Origin: Desulfovibrio sp. OttesenSCG-928-G15
Lineage (GTDB): Bacteria > Desulfobacterota > Desulfovibrionia > Desulfovibrionales > Desulfovibrionaceae
Assembly: GCA_030266525.1 (NCBI GenBank)
Contig: JAJDIC010000001.1
Location: 1 to 64,000, forward strand
DNA: 64,000 nt
Direction: 5' to 3'
Positions 1-7,417 of the stretch are shown here, one piece after another. A program made the position numbers and the translations under genes. Position 1 is the stretch's first letter. Each line of letters starts with the position of its first letter. A model generated the notes under the pieces. It was not told where the DNA came from, did not search any database, and saw only the letters and a list, made by a program, of their open reading frames with translations.

Positions 1-213
1 CTGGTCCCGACGCTTCGTCTGCCGGAGCATGCGGTACCGTTCATGATATATAATGGCTTCGATGCGCCCCCCAGTCAACCTTTGGACGAGAAATTCCTGC
101 GTCGCAGGCCTGTTTCGGCGGCACTCCCCGCTTTGCCAAAACGGGAAAGAGGAAGTACAACAAGCGGGAAGGCAAGGCCCAGCGTCAGGTCGGGGCGCAG
201 GGCAATGACGTAG
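1..213 (+). CDS. C-terminal fragment of an unidentified protein (5' truncated)
   Basis: An open frame enters from the window edge and stops at TAG 211-213, giving 70 residues. The first part (V-P-T-L-R-L-P-E-H-A-V-P-F-M-I-Y) looks like folded protein; the last 25 residues are a basic Ser/Thr/Arg-rich tail. The H-x-VPF pattern is loosely like the C-terminal end of alkaline-phosphatase-superfamily phosphoglycerate mutases, but this is a weak resemblance only. It lies 81 bp upstream of moaC in the same direction. It could also be chance read-through. Confidence 0.35.
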   Translation: MVPTLRLPEHAVPFMIYNGFDAPPSQPLDEKFLRRRPVSAALPALPKRERGSTTSGKARPSVRSGRRAMT

Positions 214-290
214 CGCAGTAGCACAGCGCAATGACACCGCGCATGACGTATAGCGCAAAGACGCAGCGCACAGATGCAGCAAGGAGCGCA
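195..290. repeat. GCGCA short-repeat cluster
   Basis: The pentamer GCGCA occurs seven times in 96 bp (195, 213, 226, 239, 253, 266, 286), often as TAGCGCA or CAGCGCA, with the larger unit GACGTA(TA)GCGCA repeated at 207 and 245. It covers the 3' end of the upstream frame and the leader up to the moaC ribosome binding site. Confidence 0.5.
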
Positions 291-294
291 GTTC

Positions 295-762
295 ATGTCC
301 ACGCATGTTGATGATAACGGGAATGTCATGATGGTGGATGTTTCCGAAAAAGCGGTTACAAGCAGAACCGCTGTTGCCGAAGGCTTCATTTCTCTTTCAC
401 CCGAAGCACTGGAAGCTGTGAAAAACCGGGCGTTTGCCAAGGGTGATGTGCTTACTGTAGCCCAGCTTGCGGGAATTATGGGGGCAAAGCGCACGGCAGA
501 TATCATTCCGCTGTGTCACCCTTTGCCGTTGGCGAATGCCAAGGTTTTGCTTTTTATCACAGCAACCGGCATTCACGCGCAGTGCACGGTAAAAACCACG
601 GGCCGCACCGGCGTAGAAATGGAAGCGCTTAGCGGCGTGAGCATCGCTCTTTTGACCGTGTATGATATGTGCAAATCACTTGACAAGAGTATGGAAATAT
701 CCGGGGTGCGTCTTGTGCGCAAAACCGGTGGCAAAAGCGGGGATTATGTGCGGGCGGAGTGA
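295..762 (+). CDS. moaC: Cyclic pyranopterin monophosphate synthase MoaC
   Basis: MoaC converts the MoaA product (3',8-cyclo-7,8-dihydro-GTP) to cyclic pyranopterin monophosphate in molybdenum cofactor synthesis. The 155-residue protein has the family hallmarks IPLCHPLPL near residue 72 and [12 protein letters not shown] near 105, and ends at the usual length. The ATG at 295 is chosen because AAGGAG lies 8 bases upstream (281-286); an in-frame ATG at 274 has no such site. moaA overlaps its 3' end, and a MOSC-MogA gene follows, so the three probably form one transcript. The pathway supplies the pterin used by the formate dehydrogenase encoded about 12 kb downstream. Confidence 0.95.
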   Translation: MSTHVDDNGNVMMVDVSEKAVTSRTAVAEGFISLSPEALEAVKNRAFAKGDVLTVAQLAGIMGAKRTADIIPLCHPLPLANAKVLLFITATGIHAQCTVKTTGRTGVEMEALSGVSIALLTVYDMCKSLDKSMEISGVRLVRKTGGKSGDYVRAE

Positions 763-1798
763 GCGGCGGGCAGGCCGCCTTCCGGGGAGCGGGCCAGAGC
801 TGCCGCCAGAGCCGCGCCTTGTAGACTCGCACGGTCGCGTGATCGACTATGCGCGTCTGTCATTGACTGACCGTTGTAATTTTCGCTGTGTCTACTGTAT
901 GCCGGAGCACGGGCGTGAATCACTGCCGCACAAGGATATCCTCAGCTATGAGGAACTGCTCGGCTTTTGTCGGGTAAGCGCTTCCCTGGGGATTTCGCGT
1001 TTCAAGATTACAGGGGGCGAGCCATTTTGCCGCAAAGGCGTGGAAAGTTTCATCCAGCGCTTGAACAATGTGCCCGGTGTGCGGCAGATTACCGTCACCA
1101 CAAACGGCATGCTGCTTGAAAAACATCTGCCTTTGCTGTGCGAGGTGGGGGTTTCCGGGATTAATGTCAGCCTGGATACCCTGAACCCCGACCGTTTCGC
1201 CGCGCTTTCGCGCAGTGCAGAACCGCTGCAACGTGTGTTGAGCGCGCTGGATGCGGCCAAACAACTCGGGCTTGCGGTGAAAATAAATACCGTCCCCCTC
1301 AAAGGACGCAACGAGGAAGATTTGCCGGAACTGGTCGCCTTTGCGCTGGAACGGGGCTTTTTTTTGCGTTTTATCGAGCTGATGCCGGTAGGTGAGGGCT
1401 GTGAATATGAGCCGGTGTCGCAAGAAAGCATCCGGGATATGGTGGAGAAGCGTTTCGGCACTTTGCAGCCCCTGCAGAAGCGCATCGGTAACGGTCCGGC
1501 AGAGCATTTCACGGTTGCAGGGCATGCGGGCGGAGTGGGCTTCATATCTGCGCTCAGCAAGAAATTTTGTCATGCCTGCAACCGGTTGCGCCTGACTTCC
1601 CAAGGCTATCTGAAAACCTGTCTGCACCACAATAAAGGAATTGACCTGATGCCCCTTTTGCGCGGCGACGCAAGCGACGCGGAACTCGCCCTTGCCATAC
1701 GCGGCGCGGTAAAGGAAAAGCCCTTGTCGCACGAGTTTGACCCGAAAGCCGGTTTGGGCGGAAGAGGGCGGTTCAACATGAATTCCGTGGGCGGATAG
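746..1798 (+). CDS. moaA: GTP 3',8-cyclase MoaA
   Basis: MoaA is a radical SAM enzyme catalysing the first step of molybdopterin synthesis from GTP. The N-terminal cluster CNFRCVYC (Cys44, 48, 51) binds the SAM [4Fe-4S] centre; a second cluster is formed by C-x2-C-x13-C (Cys275, 278, 292) in [10 protein letters not shown]...TCL. The protein ends in Gly-Gly, a conserved feature of the family needed for activity. I chose the ATG at 746, giving 350 aa and a 17-base overlap with moaC; it adds an N-terminal extension of about 30 residues before the barrel, and no strong ribosome binding site is visible, so the exact start is uncertain. Confidence 0.93.
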   Translation: MCGRSERRAGRLPGSGPELPPEPRLVDSHGRVIDYARLSLTDRCNFRCVYCMPEHGRESLPHKDILSYEELLGFCRVSASLGISRFKITGGEPFCRKGVESFIQRLNNVPGVRQITVTTNGMLLEKHLPLLCEVGVSGINVSLDTLNPDRFAALSRSAEPLQRVLSALDAAKQLGLAVKINTVPLKGRNEEDLPELVAFALERGFFLRFIELMPVGEGCEYEPVSQESIRDMVEKRFGTLQPLQKRIGNGPAEHFTVAGHAGGVGFISALSKKFCHACNRLRLTSQGYLKTCLHHNKGIDLMPLLRGDASDAELALAIRGAVKEKPLSHEFDPKAGLGGRGRFNMNSVGG

Positions 1799-1819
1799 GA
1801 CAATGTATAAGGAGACTTC

Positions 1820-2761
1820 ATGGGTACCATTATTGCTATTTGCATGAGCAAGAAAAAAGGCACTGCGAAAAAACAGGTGGAAAGTGCGCTTTTGCTGCAA
1901 AACCACGGACTTGAAGGCGACGCTCACGCGGGCAACTGGCATCGCCAGGTCAGTCTTTTGTCTAATGAAAAAATAGAAGCCTTCCGGGCGAAAGGCGCTG
2001 TCGCTCCTTATGGCTGTTTTGGTGAAAATCTGGTGGTCAGCGGCTTTGACTTTGCCACATTGCCGGTGGGCACCCGCCTTTCCTGCGGCGAGGTGCTTCT
2101 GGAAATCAGCCAAATCGGCAAGGAATGTCACGACAAGTGCCAGATTTACCATACCATGGGCGAATGCATCATGCCGACACAGGGCGTGTTTGCCGTGGTT
2201 CTTGAGGGCGGCACGGTCCGAAAGGGCGATACGATGCATCTGGTTGAAAGGCCCAAGGAAGCGCCCGTGTACCGGGCGGCTGTTTTGACCATCAGCGACA
2301 AGGGATTTGCCGGAGAGCGCGTTGACGAGAGCGGCGCACAAGCGCGCCGCATCCTTGAAGAAAAGGGCTATCAGGTGGTGCACACGGCCATACTGCCGGA
2401 CGAGCAGCACATCATTGCCAAAGAGCTGCGCGCCCTGGCAGACAACGACAAGGCAGACCTGATACTCACTTCCGGCGGCACGGGCTTTTCTCCACGGGAC
2501 ATTACCCCCGAAGCCACTTTGGCGGTGGGGGAGCGCCAGTGCCCGGGCATTGCCGAAGCCATGCGCGCCATGAGTATGGAGAAAACCAAACGCGCCATGC
2601 TTACCCGTGGCGTTGCCGTAATCAGGGGGAGCACCCTGATTATTAATTTGCCGGGAAGTCCCAGGGCCGTGCGCGAATGTCTTGAGTGTGTCATTGACCA
2701 ACTTGGACACGGGTTGGATATATTGACCGGAGCAGACAGCGAATGCGCTTCGAAACGCTGA
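1820..2761 (+). CDS. MOSC domain-MogA/MoaB fusion protein
   Basis: Two cofactor domains sit in one 313-residue chain. Residues 1-145 match a MOSC domain (GLEGDAHAG near the N-terminus, GECIMP later; MOSC proteins handle molybdopterin-linked sulfur). Residues 150-305 match MogA/MoaB molybdopterin adenylyltransferase, with VLTISDKG, the nucleotide-binding TSGGTGFSPRD and INLPGSP. The ATG at 1820 follows AAGGAG. It ends the moaC-moaA run. Its last codons and TGA stop (2759-2761) lie inside the left arm of a 128-bp inverted repeat, so the C-terminus ASKR was probably set by insertion of that element. Confidence 0.9.
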   Translation: MGTIIAICMSKKKGTAKKQVESALLLQNHGLEGDAHAGNWHRQVSLLSNEKIEAFRAKGAVAPYGCFGENLVVSGFDFATLPVGTRLSCGEVLLEISQIGKECHDKCQIYHTMGECIMPTQGVFAVVLEGGTVRKGDTMHLVERPKEAPVYRAAVLTISDKGFAGERVDESGAQARRILEEKGYQVVHTAILPDEQHIIAKELRALADNDKADLILTSGGTGFSPRDITPEATLAVGERQCPGIAEAMRAMSMEKTKRAMLTRGVAVIRGSTLIINLPGSPRAVRECLECVIDQLGHGLDILTGADSECASKR

Positions 2762-2878
2762 GTTTTTCCGTCTGGACTTCGTTGCTGCTTCCTTTTTTTC
2801 AGGGGGCAGGACTTAAGAGTCCAGCCCCCTGAAAAAAAGGAAGCGCGCCTTGCCAGACGAAAAAAACTCAGCGTTTCG
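2751..2878. repeat. Long inverted-repeat element, copy A
   Basis: An almost complete 128-bp palindrome begins CGAAACGCTGAGTTTTTCC and ends in its complement. The centre is CAGGGGGCAGGACT-taaga-GTCCAGCCCCCTG flanked by T7 and A7 runs. The half-arms carry the family tags GTCTGGACTTCGTTGCTGC and GCGCGCCTTGCCAGAC. Related copies lie at 33920, 34091, 38470 and 54221. It supplies the stop codon of the gene at 1820. The T-run precedes and the A-run follows the GC core on both strands, so it is not a normal intrinsic terminator. Confidence 0.85.
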
Positions 2879-3044
2879 ATTGTGCCCCTTTTTCGCTTGG
2901 CGGGTATTGCTGCGCTTTTTTGAAGAAGGGCAGGAAGAATACGCAAGGCGAGACTTGCCCTCAATGCGCATGCAGTATAGTAAGTAAGAAGATAGTGCGT
3001 CGAATTTTGTCAAAGCGGTTACATTCGGCGCGCGCAAGGTACGT

Positions 3045-3548
3045 ATGAAGCAACTGTGGGCGCCCTGGCGCATTGAGTATATACTCGGCCCCAAACCCGA
3101 TTCCTGTGTTTTTTGCCTTCCTGAACATACCGGGGAAGATGAAGAACGCCTTATTCTTTTTCGGGGTGCGTACAATTTTGTGATAATGAACAAATTTCCC
3201 TATAATAACGGGCATTTGATGGTCACTCCATACCGCCATCTGATGAATTTGTGCGACCTTGAACGTGAGGAATCCGTCGAAGCCATGTTGCTTTTGCAAA
3301 GCTGCACAGGTATTCTGCAACGACATTTCTCACCGCAGGGTGTGAATATCGGTTTGAACCTTGGAGAAGCGGCGGGCGCGGGAATTCGCGAACATCTGCA
3401 TTTTCATCTTGTTCCGCGCTGGAACGGCGACTCGTCTTTTATGGCGGTAATGGATGAAGTGCGGGTTGTGCCGGAACATCTGGCCAGCACCTACGCCGCC
3501 CTGAAACCTTTTTTTGTCGGGCTTCAACCCGGCGCTTGCCCCCAATAG
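3045..3548 (+). CDS. HIT family nucleotide hydrolase/phosphorylase
   Basis: This 167-residue protein carries the histidine triad HLHFHLVPRW near residue 125, preceded by a GLNLGEAAGAG loop, as in the Ap4A-phosphorylase-like bacterial branch. The N-terminus (W-A-P-W-R-x-E-Y, then C-x2-C at residues 21-24) is also typical of that branch. HIT proteins cleave nucleoside polyphosphates or nucleotidyl conjugates; the substrate here cannot be told from sequence. AAGG lies 7 bases before the ATG. The LapA-like gene follows 23 bp downstream, suggesting co-transcription. Confidence 0.9.
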   Translation: MKQLWAPWRIEYILGPKPDSCVFCLPEHTGEDEERLILFRGAYNFVIMNKFPYNNGHLMVTPYRHLMNLCDLEREESVEAMLLLQSCTGILQRHFSPQGVNIGLNLGEAAGAGIREHLHFHLVPRWNGDSSFMAVMDEVRVVPEHLASTYAALKPFFVGLQPGACPQ

Positions 3549-3571
3549 GCTATACTTCCGGGAGGATACAC

Positions 3572-3979
3572 ATGCGTTTTATCAAAGTCCTGTTGCTTCT
3601 GGTTCTCTTTATCGTGGGCCTTATGTTCTTTGTGCAAAACTCCGGTGCCCTTGACGCTCCGCTGCAACTGCAGTTCGATATGTACGTCAACGGCCTGAAG
3701 TGGACTACTGAAGGCGTTCCTTTCTACTTTGTCGTACTGGCTGCTTTTGGCGTGGGCATGCTTTTTGCCACCATTCTGCTCTTTTTCGACCGCATCCGCA
3801 TCGGCTGTGAGCTGCTTCGCCACAAGCGCGACGTGCGCGATTTGAAAACAGAAGTCGAGCGGCTTGGCGGCAATCCCAATAATGTGACCAAGCATGACAA
3901 GGTAGCCATCAAATCGCAGCAGGCCAAGGAAGCCAAGGTGCAGGAACTTCCGGCCCAAGCCCAGCCTGCCGGCGCGTAA
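3572..3979 (+). CDS. LapA-like (DUF1049) inner-membrane protein
   Basis: This 135-residue protein has two membrane segments (about residues 2-22 and 46-70) separated by a short periplasmic loop, then a charged helical cytoplasmic tail rich in Lys, Glu and Gln. This is the layout of lipopolysaccharide-assembly-protein-A domain (LapA/DUF1049) proteins, which in Enterobacteria help tune LpxC turnover; that role is not shown here. The ATG at 3572 is preceded by GGGAGGA, so I reject the longer frame that starts before the upstream stop. Signature QNSGALDAPLQLQF follows the first segment. Confidence 0.8.
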   Translation: MRFIKVLLLLVLFIVGLMFFVQNSGALDAPLQLQFDMYVNGLKWTTEGVPFYFVVLAAFGVGMLFATILLFFDRIRIGCELLRHKRDVRDLKTEVERLGGNPNNVTKHDKVAIKSQQAKEAKVQELPAQAQPAGA

Positions 3980-4047
3980 ACGCGGACACCTTCTGCTTGT
4001 GCGGCCTTTTCCGGCTGCCGGGTAGTGGTTCTTCATACATGCATTTT

Positions 4048-4084
4048 CCCTCATGGGTGCGTAATCCTCCTGCGCCCATGAGGG
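4048..4084. terminator. Hairpin between lapA-like gene and mutS
   Basis: CCCTCATGGGTGCG and TGCGCCCATGAGGG form a 14-bp stem with one or two mismatches around a 9-base loop. There is no clear T-tract, so it may be a weak terminator or an mRNA-stabilising stem. Confidence 0.5.
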
Positions 4085-4136
4085 ACACTGTGCTTCTTCC
4101 TTACCTTTCCTCTCTTTGCCGGATACACCCACGCAC

Positions 4137-6896
4137 ATGCCAGAAACATCACGCGCTCCCCTGCACCCGGCTCCCACGCTGACTGAAAAGCAGCTTACTC
4201 CCATGTATACCCAGTATGTGGATATCAAGCGGCAGCATGAAGACGCGCTGCTCTTTTACCGCATGGGCGATTTTTACGAGCTGTTTTTCGACGATGCCAT
4301 TGTCGCATCCAAAGCCTTGCAGATTACCCTTACCAGCCGCAATGCCCAGGCGGATAACCCCGTTGCCATGTGCGGTGTGCCGCATCACTCCGCGGAAAGC
4401 TATATCCAGGCTCTGGTGGAAAAGGGCTTCAAGGTGGCCATTTGCGAGCAGGTGGAGGACCCAAGGACCGCCAAGGGCATTGTGCGCCGGGAAGTCATTG
4501 AGGTGCGCACCTCCGGCACCACGGTTACGGAAACCGGGCTTGAAGCAAAGGGACACAACTTTCTGGGTGCGCTCTGGTGGGATGAGGAGCGCAGTCGGGG
4601 GGGCTTTGCCTGGGTGGATTATTCCACGGGCGAGTGGAGCGGCCTGTACGCCAGGAAAAAAGCGGAAATCTGGCAATGGGTGCAAAAGATGCATCCAACG
4701 GAACTTCTTTTGCCGGACCTTGCGGCAGACGATTTGCAACTGCCCAAGCTCGTGGCGCTGGACGGAACGTCCATCGTCCGGCTGCCTATGCGGGCCTATT
4801 TTGATGTGCGCACCGCCCAGTCGCGCATTCTGGAAGCGCAGGGGGTCAAGGAGCTCGGTGCCCTGGGCCTTGCGGACAAGGACGAGCTGGTTCGGGCCTG
4901 CGGGGCCATTATCGCCTATTTGCAGCAAACCCAGAAGCGGCGCATTGAACATTTGAAGCCCTTTACCCCGCTGAATTTGAGCCACTGCCTGATTGTGGAC
5001 GAGGTTACGGAGCGCAATCTGGAGCTTTTTCGCCGTCTTGACGGCAAAAAAGGCCGCGGAACCCTGTGGCATGTACTTGATGAAACCCTGACCCCTATGG
5101 GCGGCAGGCTTCTGGAGGAACGGCTCAAGCACCCCTGGCGGGATAAAGCCCGCATCGGCGAAAGCGCGGACGCGGTTTCCTTCATGGCTGATACCGGACA
5201 GGTCCGGGGGGCGCTGCGTGAAGCCTTGCAGGGCGTGTATGATCTGGAGCGCCTTTCCACCCGCATTTCTCTTGGCAGGGCTTCCCCAAAAGACATGGTC
5301 GCGCTGGGCGCAAGCTTGTGTGCGCTGGAAGCGGTACGCGCTTCGCTCATTACGCCGCCTGTCGGGCAGTACGCATCCGAACAGGATGTGGCCCTTCTGC
5401 CTTCTGCCGTGCGCGGGGTTTTTGACAACTGGGACAGTCTGGAAGACCTTGCCCATGAGCTTGACCGGGCGCTTGTGCCTTCGCCCCCGCCGGTTATTAC
5501 CGAAGGCGGCCTTTTCAAGCCCGGCTATGATGCCGCCCTGGACGAATTGCTGGATCTTGTGGAACACGGCGAAAGCCGTTTGCAGGACCTTTTGGCAAGG
5601 GAGCAGGCCCATACCGGGATGAACAAGCTCAAGCTGGGCTATAACCGCGTGTTCGGCTATTATCTTGAAGCGCCTAAATCTCAGGCTGCTTCAGTGCCGG
5701 AATATTTCGTCCGGCGACAAACCGTTGCCAACGCGGAACGCTATATCACTCCCGAACTGAAAGAGTTGGAAGAAAAGCTGCTTGATGCCGGTGACAGCAG
5801 GAAGAAACTGGAATATGCACTTTTCCAGAGCCTGCGGGAAAAGGTGCAACAAGCGCGGCCGCGCATCTTGTTCATGGCTGAAAGCCTGGCTGCGCTGGAC
5901 TTCTGGCAGGGACTGGCCGAGTGCTCGCGCAAACGCGGCTGGTGCCGGCCGGACATTCATGACGGAACCGATATCGCCATCAGGGAAGGGCGACACCCGG
6001 TGGTGGAAGCCATGGCAGGACCGGCGGGCTTTGTGCCCAACGACTTGCGCATGGATGCAAAACGAAAGCTTCTGCTCATAACCGGCCCGAACATGGCCGG
6101 TAAATCCACCGTGCTTCGCCAGGCGGCCATTATTGTGCTGCTGGCGCAAATAGGCTCCCATGTGCCCGCAACGGCTGCGAGCATCGGCCTTTGTGACCGC
6201 ATTTTTTCCCGCGTGGGCGCGTCTGACAACCTCGCTCAGGGGCAGAGCACCTTTATGGTGGAAATGATGGAAACCGCCAGAATTTTGCGCCAAGCCACAA
6301 AAAAGAGCCTGGTTATTCTGGACGAGATAGGCCGGGGCACCAGCACCTTTGACGGTCTTTCCCTTGCCTGGGCCGTGGTGGAGGACCTTGCCCGCAGAAG
6401 TGACGGAGGCATCAGAACCCTGTTTGCCACGCACTACCATGAGCTGACAGCCCTGGAGGGCAGGCTGGCGGGTGTGCACAACATGAACATTGCCATCCGT
6501 GAATACGGTGGCGACATTGTCTTTTTACGAAGGCTGGTGCCCGGGCCGTCAGACAGAAGTTACGGCATTGAAGTGGCCCGCCTGGCCGGGGTTCCGTCCC
6601 CTGTCGTGCAGCGGGCAAAAAAGATATTGGGCATACTGGAATCTTCCCGCGATACTGTGCGTGAAAGCAGCGCCCAGGCCATGCAGCAGCTTTTGCCGGG
6701 GCTTTGCCTGCCGGATGCGACCGGGGAAGACGCGCAAGCGCATAGCCGCGACGCCTTGCTGCCGCCAGTGCGTGAAGCGCCGGTTCATCCTTTGGCGCAA
6801 ACCCTTGCAGACCTTGATACCGATAACCTGACCCCCATGCAGGCCCTGTCTCTGATTACAGAGTGGAAAACCCTGTGGGGTGGAGAAAAAGCATGA
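4137..6896 (+). CDS. mutS: DNA mismatch repair protein MutS
   Basis: MutS recognises mismatches and small loops and recruits MutL. The N-terminal mismatch-binding domain is intact, including the Phe-x-Glu motif in GDFYELFFDDA (about residue 45). The C-terminal ATPase has Walker A GPNMAGKST and the DEIGRGTSTFDG signature, then FATHYHELT. Length (919 aa) is slightly above the usual 850-870 because of a variable C-terminal region. The ATG at 4137 lacks a clear ribosome binding site, so an alternative ATG at 4203 is possible, but starting there would remove conserved N-terminal residues. Its stop overlaps the start of the next gene (ATGA). Confidence 0.97.
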   Translation: MPETSRAPLHPAPTLTEKQLTPMYTQYVDIKRQHEDALLFYRMGDFYELFFDDAIVASKALQITLTSRNAQADNPVAMCGVPHHSAESYIQALVEKGFKVAICEQVEDPRTAKGIVRREVIEVRTSGTTVTETGLEAKGHNFLGALWWDEERSRGGFAWVDYSTGEWSGLYARKKAEIWQWVQKMHPTELLLPDLAADDLQLPKLVALDGTSIVRLPMRAYFDVRTAQSRILEAQGVKELGALGLADKDELVRACGAIIAYLQQTQKRRIEHLKPFTPLNLSHCLIVDEVTERNLELFRRLDGKKGRGTLWHVLDETLTPMGGRLLEERLKHPWRDKARIGESADAVSFMADTGQVRGALREALQGVYDLERLSTRISLGRASPKDMVALGASLCALEAVRASLITPPVGQYASEQDVALLPSAVRGVFDNWDSLEDLAHELDRALVPSPPPVITEGGLFKPGYDAALDELLDLVEHGESRLQDLLAREQAHTGMNKLKLGYNRVFGYYLEAPKSQAASVPEYFVRRQTVANAERYITPELKELEEKLLDAGDSRKKLEYALFQSLREKVQQARPRILFMAESLAALDFWQGLAECSRKRGWCRPDIHDGTDIAIREGRHPVVEAMAGPAGFVPNDLRMDAKRKLLLITGPNMAGKSTVLRQAAIIVLLAQIGSHVPATAASIGLCDRIFSRVGASDNLAQGQSTFMVEMMETARILRQATKKSLVILDEIGRGTSTFDGLSLAWAVVEDLARRSDGGIRTLFATHYHELTALEGRLAGVHNMNIAIREYGGDIVFLRRLVPGPSDRSYGIEVARLAGVPSPVVQRAKKILGILESSRDTVRESSAQAMQQLLPGLCLPDATGEDAQAHSRDALLPPVREAPVHPLAQTLADLDTDNLTPMQALSLITEWKTLWGGEKA

Positions 6897-7411
6897 TCAG
6901 CCAACCAGCCAACACTGTCGCTTTCATAAAAAAACTGTCTCTTTCCGCGCTTTTGGTCGCGTTTTGTCTCTTCACCGTATATTTGCTTGGTGGCTGCGGA
7001 AAAACCGGCTACCCCGTGCCGCCTGAGAACAGCCGCGCGTTTACCTGGAAGGAAGTGGACGCCAAAATGGCAGGGCGCTGCATAGCTTTTTCCGGCACAC
7101 TTGAAGGCGCATACGAAAACTTTGACGGCGTGCGGGTTGAACTGGACATCGTTTCCGGCCCGGATGATTGCCCCGGCTGCCCCTTTACAGCAGAAGAAAC
7201 AGCGGAGATTTCCCCCTCCAAGGCGGGCTTTAGCCGTGCCAACGGGACAGTGGGGTTCAGCTATTGCCCGCAAGTAGCCCCGGCCTACCGCTGGCGGCTT
7301 GCAGGCATAAGCCGTTACAGCCGTATGCCCCACGCCACTATGAACGACAGACTGCTGGTTGTGCCGGAAAAGAAAGTTGAAAAAAGCGCCGGGCAAGCGG
7401 CCAAACGGTAA
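6893..7411 (+). CDS. Predicted lipoprotein of unknown function
   Basis: This 172-residue protein starts with a basic N-terminus, a hydrophobic stretch and the lipobox L-L-G-G-C at residues 31-35, marking it for lipidation. The mature part has a C-P-G-C motif and no domain I recognise. The start ATG overlaps the mutS stop as ATGA, so it is translationally coupled to mutS. The sequence after the lipobox (GKTGYPVPPE) resembles the start of small lipoproteins found near other core genes in this lineage; function is not inferred. Confidence 0.75.
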   Translation: MISQPANTVAFIKKLSLSALLVAFCLFTVYLLGGCGKTGYPVPPENSRAFTWKEVDAKMAGRCIAFSGTLEGAYENFDGVRVELDIVSGPDDCPGCPFTAEETAEISPSKAGFSRANGTVGFSYCPQVAPAYRWRLAGISRYSRMPHATMNDRLLVVPEKKVEKSAGQAAKR

Positions 7412-7417
7412 GCGGGT

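Noticed and set aside
920..2710. A 596-codon open frame on the minus strand across moaA and the MOSC-MogA gene
   Set aside because: It is antisense to two strongly conserved genes, has no domain and a His/Gln/Phe-rich composition typical of antisense frames in GC-rich DNA.
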